From the NCBI RefSeq assembly GCF_963678635.1, contig NC_087066.1:42501777-42565776 (forward strand): a stretch of 64,000 nt of DNA, given 5' to 3'. Shown piece after piece: positions 54,949 to 64,000 of the stretch (the first letter of the stretch is position 1; the number at the start of each line of letters is the position of its first letter). The translations under genes were made by a program, and so were the position numbers. Origin of the DNA: Symsagittifera roscoffensis (Eukaryota; Xenacoelomorpha; Acoela; Convolutidae). The notes under the pieces are model-generated. The model did not search any database. It was not told the DNA's origin and saw nothing but the letters and a program-made list of their open reading frames with translations.

Positions 54949-57900
54949 CTGTAACAAAAATTTCAAACAAATGTTTTTCTATCAACAGTGAACTGCAGAA
55001 ATATGATCTTTCATATGATCCAAAACAAAAAAAACAACCCTAGGCAATTTTACAACTAACTGATCCAGTTTATCTGCATGTAAAGCAATCTGTTTATTTC
55101 TGTTTTTAGTTCTAGGCTACACTTTGGTATGATTTTCGCTCAAAGCGCTAGAGCTCTGCTTCAACTGCATCATAAAAATTAAGTCGGCATGATGTTTTTG
55201 GTGGAAAACTGATCCATAAATTTTGGTACTGTGGTGTCTCTACAAGAGAAGCTGACAACCAAATCAGAAGCCATCGTCTTCCATAAACACAAACAAAAGA
55301 CGTCTTCAGAAAACAAAAAACGCAGTGCAATTGTTCTGCATTTCTGCTGTCTTCTGATTTTCCATCAATTGTCATCATGAGAAAGGAATGGGCATTTACA
55401 ATAATGCCGAAGTGCAAGAGTGCCGAAAAATGCAAGTGTTCAAAAGTGACTGAAACAAATGGCTTTTGTATTCTTTTTTGGTTTTTTTTTTACTTTTGAA
55501 TGGATTTAATTTCGGCTCTGCTTAAAAATTTGAGCAAAAATTTGCATAAATTAGAGCAAAAACTAGATCTATTTTGTTAATTGCAAGTATAATTAGCGTG
55601 TGTTTGCAGCAACTGATGACACCAGTTTAAAAAATTAATTTGTTTTGATTGCTGCCAGTAACAAAAACCACAAGTTTTTCCGCTTTTTCCAGCCAGTGAC
55701 TTCGTTTTACAGCTTTATCATCTCTTCAGTTTTTGTAAAACCTGGTTTGAGTTTGATTTTTGGAAATTTTGAAGACAATTTATTTTTGGCACTCTTGCAC
55801 ACATTTTTTAATTTTCGGCGCTCTTGAGCACATTTTTATTTTCGGCTTTATTGGTCATATTTTTATTTTCGGCACACTTGGACGCATTTTTATTTTCGGC
55901 GATCTTGCGTTTCGACACTTTTACTGAGTCGGCAGGAGTAAGGGAAAAGAAGAAAGAGCAGACAGAATGCAGCTGGCTTTTTGATTTTGTTTCTTCTTCT
56001 GCGGTGCAGAGTGAGCTTTGCGACATGCTCTGTAGTCAAAAACAATGCATTCCCATTGCCACGCCAAAAATTAGAGCCACACGCCAATAAGTGACACAAA
56101 ATCAAACCACGATTGAAACTTCACAATTTATTTTGTCTTCTTGCTTGGCATTAGCAGAATTAAAAACAAAAAAAATCAAATTAGAAATTTATGGCAGTTT
56201 TTGGCAAAGTTAATCCAAATTTCTATTTTTTAAGTATTTTATGGTAAATTTCCATCACTTTGTTACAGTTTTTTTTGGTCATCTTATTTTGATTGTTGGA
56301 CAACACCTAAAAAAAAGATTTTTGCGTTAGTTCGGTTTTTTTTTTTAGTTTTTGATCCATATTGAAGAAATTTTGCGGTCATTTTTGAGTACTGTCCAAA
56401 TGAGCTAAGTCTAAAAAAAACTGGACGAATGAATTTTGCTCATAGAGATGCCACCCGACAGGCTGATGACTTTTTAGAATTCTCCCAAGCCGAACTAAAT
56501 TGTAAACGTTCAATTTCATAGAATGTATGGTTATCAGTTTTGGCTTGAAAATAAAAATTATTATTATTATTTTTAATTAATCGTTGAGATAATCATAATT
56601 TGGTCTATCAGAGAGATTTTTAAATCGATCCTTGAATTCAAGTTTTTTTCCACTCAAATCCAGATGCGACAAATAAACTAGATGGGATCGAATGATGTTT
56701 CATTTTAAGGAATGATGTTTCATTATGTGTTCGAATGATGTTTCCTTTCTGTAGTGATTCAATCTCCAATGAAACATTTTTGGGATGTTGAAAAACATAG
56801 TAAACAAACAATTAGAAAAATGTCAATCAACTCAAAGAGAATAAACAAAAAATTGCTGGCTTCGAATTTGAATTTTTGAACAAAATTTATCATAAATGCT
56901 CTTCCATCATTGAATTTTTTGAGCTTTCTTAATTTAAAAAAAAATGAAAGAAAACTATAGAATTTTTTCATATAAGACGGCAGGTACAATTAAAAGCTGC
57001 AAAAGGCGGCCATCCGGATAAGGAATTTCAAAAACTCTAAAAACTGGAAGAGAAGACAGTTTAGAGAAATTTCGCGGTCAAAGTTGCTATCAGCTATTGT
57101 TAGAAACTATTCAAGGATACTCTAATGATAATCATCATCATCATCAGCGTCAGCCGGATATTGAAGATGATGATTAGACTACTTGATGAAGTCTGTTTGG
57201 TGCTCGGTGGGGCGTGCAGTAACTGTAATATCTCCCTCCAGCGGGGGTCGATTGAGCGCCTGCTGCTGGCTGTGCGGCTGTGATTGCTCTTGTTGGGTGT
57301 CAGTTGGTGAGGTCTGCTGACTCTGTCTTACTGTCTTATGTTGTGTTGTGTTGTGTGTTTGGGTCGCTTGATTAACTACTGGGCAGAGCGGAAAGAGGAA
57401 GGAGAGGAGAGAAGAGGGGTGTGAAGAGAGGAGAGAAAGAGACAGAGGAAGAGAGAGAAGGGACGATGCGAGATGAGAGGATTGGGGATGTCGGGGGCAA
57501 TTAGGGCTGAGGTAATGAGACTGGAACTGGAGGCGGAGATATGGGCCGATGGGCAGCCAAAGAGCAACCAGCTGCTTCAGAAGTGCCTCTTGCCAGATGC
57601 ACTCATCATCATCATCATCATCACCGTCATCATCTTCAGGCACCAGACAAAAAGCGGCATAGAGTATCAGGAGACAATAAGATAAGAGAGGAAACTGTAT
57701 CTCGAGGCTCATAAAAAAATTATGTCAAAAAAGACGCATATAGTTCTCGTTTTTCTTTATATCAAAGATAGCTTTCTAGCTTTCGCCAATGCTGTTCTTG
57801 CACGAAAAAGCAAATTTCACAAAAAATGCACAAATGTTGCTTGCACGAAAAAATAGATGAGCCAAAAATCTCATCCATCCACAAACTAGCTCATTTTTTC

Positions 57901-60224
57901 TAAAATCAAGGTTTCATACCAGTAAATTCTTAACGGCTTATTTATTTTTAAATAGTCTGATCAGTGAAATGTCATTTTGCTTATTTGCTGCTTTTTCCAT
58001 TGTAATTAAAGGTATTCCTTGAGATTAATGGCATTTTTTGTTTACATGAAGGCATGATTCGAAACATGCTTTCAAATGAAAAATTACTTGCCTCACTTGC
58101 AAATTATTTGCATTATTATGCTTTCGCATTAATGTATACACGCTTTCAAATCAGGTGACAGAGAAGCAATAACTACCAGGTACGCTTTTCAAAAAAGAAG
58201 AGTGAATTGAGAGGAAAGGGCCCTCTGGTCAGCTTCTTCTCTACCGATTGCTTCTCTTCTTCAATTCAGTCGATTGAAAGGGCGAGTGGGACAAAGTAGA
58301 CCCTTTGGGTGTATAAACACAACTGCACTGATCATCTGCAGCGTCAGACAAACGACCCCGCCCTTCGCATCCATTTATTTTTGCCTTTTTTGGTTATCAT
58401 TTTTGCAGTCTTCTATCACGTCTTAAAATACTAATTGCTAATTTAATTGAGAGGAAAGGTTACTGATTTTTATTTTTTTTGAAAGATTCATAAAAACCAA
58501 CAAAACGCCAAAAACCAAATCTTTTTTTGAAAGATTCATAAAAACCAACAAAACGCCAAAAACCAAATCAAATTTTAAGATTTTTCCGAAAAAACAAACA
58601 AAAAACATCAGAACCTATTGATTTCCTTTAAATAGATTTCTTGAAAACATATGAAAAAATTATGTCATCTTTTTTTTTAAAAGTATGACAAAGCCAACAA
58701 TTTGAAAAAGAGTCAATGAACGCAAGAAAACAGAAAAAAATACTGAACTAATTTTTTATAAAAATCTCAACTTTCGAATTTCAAAGAAAAAAATGTATAA
58801 CCTTAAAGCTCTCGGAACTTTTTATTTAAAGGAGTCAAAAAATTTTGAAGTTATAGAGCTACAGAATAATAGAGTCAGGCTGTTTTTGGAATTTTTTCCT
58901 GGTGTTTTTAGAATTTTGAAAAAAAAAAAGAATTATTGAATTATAATATTGTGAACCGAAATTAACTTCTAAATTGGTAGAAACTGTCTTTGAAATTGTA
59001 TTAAAAATAGGACTAGCTAGAATTTTATAAGCTTCATGACTTATTTTTGTTTTTATTCGCTCTCTTATTTTGATCTGCAATTTGTGTTTTCTTGAGAAGA
59101 CTTTAGAGAGTCAGAGAGGGAAACACGCTGCAACAGAGAGCGAAGCGGAACAGTCTGACTTGCGCCAATATCAGGCGAGGTGCAGTTAAAACATGCCTGC
59201 CTGCTTACTGCTTATGCACCGTGAGCAACAGATGTATCCGTGCTCAGTTCTAATGCTTTTTCTGATATTTTATACTTTTTCTGTTTCAGCCCCAGTGATA
59301 TAAACAAAACAAAAAGTAAACATATTGACACGATGACAGAACTCTTCAGTTTTGTTCAATTGTGCGGCTTAGCCGCGGCTACTGACCGAACCAGTGAAAT
59401 GGATCTGATACAATTGTTGCTGTTTTAACTTGTAAGCGATACTGTTTCCCCGTTTTTCTAAATCACAACAGGCAAAACTAGTTCTAAAAGTGAGCTTTAA
59501 TAGTGAGTTAAAAATTAGAGCATCATTAGGAACGGACACCATGTGTTTTTGGAGCTGAAGAAAGAGAGAGGGAGAGAGAGCTGAGCTGATCGAAGAAAGA
59601 TAGCATCGGAAAGAGCTCTCTTAACGAGAGAGTGAAAGAGCGAAAAAATCTCTCTCTGCTGCAATATGTTCAATTCAAGTATGTTCTGGCTTGATGTACT
59701 TGGTCAGTAGCGTGAACGACATCAGATAATTGTAGTTTGCGAGTTGGACCGGTTTATGAATGATTACAGATTGAGTGGAGAAAAAAAAACAATAAAAAAT
59801 GTTTGTTTTTTTTTTGGTTCTCTCAACCATCCCCCTTATAGTACCTAGTAAAAAATATTCGCCCCAATACAAGATCAGTTCATAAAATTGAGCGCATGCT
59901 AATTTTATACCTAAAAATAGATCCGATTTTTTGAAAAGGGAGGAGGGATAGTTGAGAGGATCATTTAAAAAAATTAAGTTGTAATAAAAAAACAGAGAAC
60001 TATGAGAGAAGTTCAGAAATTGTAATGACCATTGGAGCAGATTTTGAGAATTTTCCTTCAGCCTCATGTCCTTGAAGTACCTCCGATGAAATCAAATTTG
60101 GACATAAAAAGATACTATGCTTGTTTTTACCCGTGCGAGAAATTGAACAATTTTTTTGAGTTGTCAAAACATTGTCATAGATGAAAGTGTAACGCATAAT
60201 TGTAATTTTTCGGTGAGTTTTTAC
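54949..60224 (-). other. Large intron of the zinc-finger gene
   Basis: Bounded by CAAG/GTAAAAAC at 60224 and TTGTTACAG at 54949. It contains tandem repeats at 55786-55910 (about 30-bp units ending ATTTTTATTTTCGGC), 56687-56746 (three GAATGATGTTTC) and 58476-58568 (a 47-bp direct duplication), and GA-rich tracts at 57381-57475 and 59560-59640. Apart from the alternative exon at 57179-57378, its ORFs show no sign of coding. Confidence 0.7.
57179..57378 (-). CDS. Possible alternative terminal exon
   Basis: A pyrimidine tract of roughly 90 bases (57475-57381 on the minus strand) ends in CTCTGCCCAG. After it the sequence is open for 65 codons to TAG 57181-57179. The exon would start TA, which with the G from exon 60225-61025 makes GTA and keeps this frame. 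The peptide is Gln/Thr/Ser/His-rich (VVNQATQTHNTTQHK ... TARPTEHQTDFIK) and lacks the fingers. The ORF continues upstream through the pyrimidine tract as Ser/Leu/Pro repeats, which is probably meaningless. Chance cannot be excluded. Confidence 0.4.
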
Positions 60225-61025
60225 CTTGTGACGGGATTCCATGTTGCTTTCCGACTGAGTTTGGACTGCTTTTGCTCATTTGCAATTGATCCATTCTTTC
60301 CACACCCTGTGCAAACTCACTCCCACACCGCCTCACTGGTCGTGCTGATTTCTCTCGCTCCCGGTTGCTTTCATCAGCGCCAAAACTCTGCCCATTTCCC
60401 AGATATGATCTGTGGTTCAGGGTTCCGAAAAATTTGTTCACGTTTTGATTTAGTTCTCCAGTTGTTGGTGCACCCAGATTAAGTTGATTGTCAGCTGAAT
60501 GAATCAAAGTATTGTTACGGCGAGTAGCATTTGATTCTGGGATAGCTGTGGTTGTTTCCGGCTCATCTTTGCCACTAGAGAAATCTAGAACCCCGTTTGA
60601 CAAGTAATCTTTACTGGGCAAAAATGGAGCCAAGACACTTTCCCTTTCGGCTACCGAGAAAAGCCCTGCGGCTGATGGACTTGTTTGACTATTTGATACC
60701 GAAGTTTGAACCTGATGATTTTTTTCGATTTCTGATGGATGTGTTAGTAGTTCCTCACGCGCTTTCTTTGGATGTGACTGTCCAACTCCGTGGTCCGAAA
60801 TGTCAATAAGCAACCTTTTTGACGCAGAGTTGTCAGTTTCAAAGATTTCTTTTGAAACAGAATTTGATGTCAAGGAATCCATGGTCATCAAAGGGGATGT
60901 TGCTTCTATGTGTTTGGTGAATGCAAAGGGTTCGCAGTTTAACATTTCTTCCTCTTTCGAGAAATCTAAACACAATTGACTTAAGAAGTTTATATTCCTA
61001 TTGTCTCGCACATTCAAACTCGTAG
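60225..61025 (-). CDS. Zinc-finger protein, internal exon
   Basis: 801 bases from the acceptor AATTCTTTAG to the donor CAAG/GTAAAAAC. The frame is open throughout: 2 bases, 266 codons, 1 base. The product is Ser/Asn/Glu/Thr-rich and hydrophilic, with an early acidic helix (CLDFSKEEEMLNCE), a Lys/Arg patch near SHPKKAREEL and NGVLDFSSGKDEPE in the middle. There is no known domain; it is probably a flexible regulatory region ahead of the fingers. Phases fit both neighbouring exons exactly. Confidence 0.8.
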
Positions 61026-61339
61026 CTAAAGAATTCTATTGTATAATTTATCAAGAAGTATGTTGAAAAGTCTTTCTTATTTAGCAACAGCAATGTACTC
61101 AATAAATTTATCCAGCGTTTTTGCTCGAAGCTTAAAACTGTCAAACTGAATCAAATTGGTCTTTAAATTGTGACCAAGTTAACATTTCACAACTACAGTT
61201 GAATGAGCAGTGAAGTGCAATGAGTGCTCACGTTTCTTCAAACTTGAGACGATTCACAATAGAAAACCGAGACTCGTTTTAAATCATCATTGAGAAGTTC
61301 TTGAATAGTGTGAATATAAATTTGATCGATGACTCATAC
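61026..61339 (-). other. Intron of the zinc-finger gene
   Basis: GTATGAGTC donor at 61339, TTTAG acceptor at 61026. AT-rich, no further feature. Confidence 0.7.
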
Positions 61340-61583
61340 CTGTGCAGAACTCAGTCCAAGATGCGAGACACTTTTGACCAGGTCCTTGAGGATCCAGAAA
61401 GAACCCACTAGCCAATCCTGCGGATCCAGACGCCACGACCGTGTATGATAGGGGTCCACCGGAGGCCTCGGATTCGAGCTCTTCTGGTTCGGAGTCTTCG
61501 ATCGAGTGAATTATTTGTCGTCTTCGTCTGTAGCAAGATAGCAGCGCGTAGTGAACTCCGTACTCATTTGAAAGGAAGTCAAG
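61340..61583 (-). CDS. Zinc-finger protein, upstream exon
   Basis: 244 bases between the strong acceptor TTTTTTTTGTCTTTATTTTAG and the donor GCACAG/GTATGAG. The frame is open over 81 codons plus one base, and the G joins CT of the next exon to make GCT. The peptide has YALLSCYRRRRQI (basic), SIEDSEPEELESEASGG (acidic) and then a Gly/Ser/Ala-rich part. It contains no ATG, so translation starts further upstream. No domain was recognised. The basic stretch could act in nuclear import. Confidence 0.75.
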
Positions 61584-62370
61584 CTAAAATAAAGACAAAA
61601 AAAATGAAAATACTTCTAAGTTTCCTATTATAAAATCAAGTATGTTGTCATTAATTTCGTTAGCATAAGCACCAGAAAATCGTTTAAAAATTTCATTAAC
61701 AAAACACAATAGCTTAGCAATCAAAAGCCTGACCTAACAACAAAAACAACTATTAGATATTCTTAGCTTTTTAAATTTTCATTAGCTCGTTGTAAATATA
61801 ACTAATATCTTAAGTTTATTAGTTAATGGCTGTCTGAGAGAAGAAAAATCTCTCGTGCTCTCTTAATTCGCTCTAACTCTTCTGTTCTGCTAGGAGAGAA
61901 AGAGAGAGGGAGATTGTTTAGCTGCTGGTGGTGTCACAGAGGTGCTTAGCACGGAGACGCGAACAAAGAGTCACTGCGGGACGCGGGATTAGACTGTTCC
62001 TATCTGCGCAGATGATACCAACAAGCACCTAATTCACACCACTAGTACATACTCAGAACCCCATTTTTCGTACTTAGCCGAAAACTGCCATCACCAAATA
62101 CTGGGTTAAAACTTTTCAACGAAAATTACTACAAAGTTTATTTTTGTAGCTTTCATTAAAAATATATACTAAAAAAATTATAGTGCAAATTGAAACTAAA
62201 TATAGTGTAATTTTGGGCTCATTGGGCTTTTGGCCGGTTGAACAGTCGGCGCAAGAGGTAGGAAGCAGCAAAGGGGCTGTTGATTATTAACTTATTAGGC
62301 TGAACTGATCAACTGATCAATCCGCTTGTGTTCTCCGGCAGCACCAGCAGGAGAGCTCTGCTGTGTTTAC
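61584..62370 (-). other. Intron of the zinc-finger gene
   Basis: AT-rich, with GA-rich stretches (61830-61915). No ORF of interest. Confidence 0.5.
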
Positions 62371-62547
62371 AGAAAGTGCAAATAGCAGTCCAGAAACTCC
62401 CCATTTGGAGCAGCAGTTGCAGTACTCTCCCCCGATCCGGCCGACCACAACAGCAGCGGCGGCGGCGGGCGCAGAATAAGTTGGGATAATTCCCCACGTT
62501 GGCATAATTCCGGACCCCGTTTTAATATCTAACACAGCGGGTGCCCC
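62371..62547 (-). CDS. Candidate upstream exon, Ala-rich
   Basis: The acceptor CTCTCCTCTTCTTCCGTGCAG precedes an open stretch of 59 codons in phase 0, with APAAAAAVVVG and NCCSKWG. TTTCT/GTAAAC would splice in phase 0 to exon 61340-61583, which also starts in phase 0. The sequence is much more GC-rich than its surroundings. The donor is weak, and the frame continues to a stop if the site is not used. It could instead be a promoter or untranslated region. Confidence 0.25.
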
Positions 62548-64000
62548 CTGCACGGAAGAAGAGGAGAGCTGAGAAGACGGACGGACAGCCAGCTCAGCAG
62601 AAGATTAGGGCTGAGAGAGATACTGCTGGATTGATTAGCCCATCAAACCAGTCCAGTCCGCCCGCCCGACGCAATTGGCAGCAGCACTAGTTGGCCGCCC
62701 TATCTACAAATCGAATTGGGCCCCCAGCTAATGCTCCAATATCAGATCGATTTTTTAAAACAACGCGAATATTTTCATTTTAATTTCTAACGAATGTGAA
62801 AAAAAAATTTATTGACAAAAAAACCTAAAATATTGGATAGTATTGCAAAAAAAATGATTTCGTGAAAAAATGAAGTTTTGTTCAAACTTTGATAAAACTA
62901 ACAGGCCCGAATGTAACAGATTGTTTTTACTAGCCCTGCCAAAACACAATAATAAAGTCATTTTGCTCAAATTAAGGAAACTAAGTTTCGGCCAATTTGC
63001 TAATCGGATCATTGCTTAATTTTGACTGCGGGATTGCTGGTCTGGCAAAGAGGAGAGGGATCAGCTTGCAACTGCACGACAACAAACAGGCGAGAGAAGA
63101 GCCTGCTGCCGGTGTTGTCCACGGAGAGAGAGAGGGTTAAGGTGGGGGATTAGAGGCTCTAATCGGGGCTCCCGAGATCCCCCGCAATAAATTGGATATT
63201 ATTTCGAATTTGGTTCACTCTTGCTGCAATTTAACCACTTGCTTCAAGATTTGATTCTAATCTGAATTTGGGGAGCTCAATTGTCAGGTGTATTGGAAAA
63301 AGCAGATGTAGAATTGTAGTTAATACCACTGAACCTGCAAATCTGATTTGTAGAGTGAGTCTCAAGCTCAAGATCAAAAGTTCCCGACTGAATCCAACTA
63401 TTCTGACATTATATAATATTCTTCGAGTAGTCTGTCTCAAAGAATAAAATTGTGTTTGATTTGTTCGAGTTCATTGCGCGATCTATAATTCACGACTTTG
63501 GGACACTAAAAACTACCTTCAGAAAAAATACAACAAATTTATATTTGTTCGCCAACGTTGAAAAAATTAGAAATTTGATTTTTTTAAATTAAAAAAACGT
63601 CCTTCATGATACACGATGATACGGAAGCGAAACAATCCGTATAAGATATATGGTTAGATAACCGTGAAAATAATTTTTTTATACAGAATAAGAAACGAGA
63701 CATGATATCGTAAGACCTTTACATTTAACTCGAGATATCTTGAGTGGAGTAATTTCTATCTGGAATTATGGTCCACTTCTCATCCTGGTGTTTGCTCACA
63801 ACTAAGCACACAGGAAACTGAGCCAACACTCTTCTTGGACTTCTCGACTCTTTTCTCTATTTCTTCAAATTACAGGAGGGGTGTCTTTGGGGGAGGTACG
63901 TCGCGCATTGTAGTTACTTAAATTATCAGAGGGGTAGTGCATGTTTCTGCGCCATGAGGACAGAAGAAAAGAAGAGATCAGAAGCTGTATTGGGGAGATA
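62548..64000. other. Upstream region of the zinc-finger gene, no gene seen
   Basis: GC- and purine-rich patches (62560-62720, 63040-63180) alternate with AT-rich DNA, including GAGAGAGAGAGGG near 63125. The first exon and promoter could lie here or beyond the window. Confidence 0.35.

Noticed and set aside
55148-55435. 95-codon minus-strand ORF in the large intron
   Set aside because: No acceptor in a phase that fits exon 60225-61025 could be supported, and no domain is visible.
55808-56105. ORFs on both strands
   Set aside because: Produced by the 30-bp intronic minisatellite and adjacent purine-rich sequence.

Overview
The window is invertebrate metazoan nuclear DNA. It is AT-rich, has GT-AG introns with long pyrimidine tracts, a C2H2 zinc-finger gene spread over more than 7 kb, a secreted phospholipase A2 exon, and Ty3/Gypsy, BEL/Pao, MULE, hAT-like and SINE-like repeats. 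I cannot name the species. Nothing looks bacterial, and no intact tRNA or rRNA gene or CRISPR array was found.

Layout. 1-5.3 kb: a SINE-like repeat with 28S-like sequence, a truncated 3' end of an LTR retrotransposon (copy 1, LTR 3134-4289) and a palindrome-rich inverted-repeat element abutting it. 6.2-6.5 kb: one host exon encoding a phospholipase A2 domain. 7.6-17.4 kb: a second, more complete member of the copy-1 family. It has 1.15-kb LTRs, a PBS, two tandemly related small ORFs, gag and protease, no recognisable reverse transcriptase or integrase, and then a coiled-coil ORF just before the polypurine tract and 3' LTR. 18.3-24.3 kb: a complete minus-strand Gypsy element flanked by a perfect 5-bp target duplication (TACTA), with 216/215-bp LTRs differing at only three sites; its genes are nevertheless broken. 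24.3-24.7 kb: decayed MULE transposase. 25.6-33.3 kb: decayed minus-strand BEL/Pao element with a minisatellite leader and a MITE in its outer LTR. 36.3-38.0 kb: decayed plus-strand Gypsy integrase. 38.2-51.2 kb: a second minus-strand Gypsy element related to the 18-24 kb one, rearranged by tandem duplications (a 1.58-kb pol duplication, repeats in the C-terminal tail and a triplicated 3' LTR block).

52.8-53.5 kb carries a possible SINE and a MITE with TIRs and a perfect 8-bp target duplication. 53.9-62.5 kb is the main host gene, on the minus strand: three exons whose splice phases agree (61340-61583, 60225-61025, 53927-54948) encode a protein with a long polar region, two C2H2 fingers and a C-terminal sequence resembling a CtBP-binding motif. 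An in-phase alternative terminal exon (57179-57378) would give an isoform without fingers, and a possible fourth exon lies at 62371-62547.

The most unusual signals are the duplicated small ORF upstream of gag, the coiled-coil ORF before the 3' LTR in two copies, a Cys-containing linker between RNase H and integrase shared by the two Gypsy elements, and the possible finger-less isoform of the zinc-finger gene.
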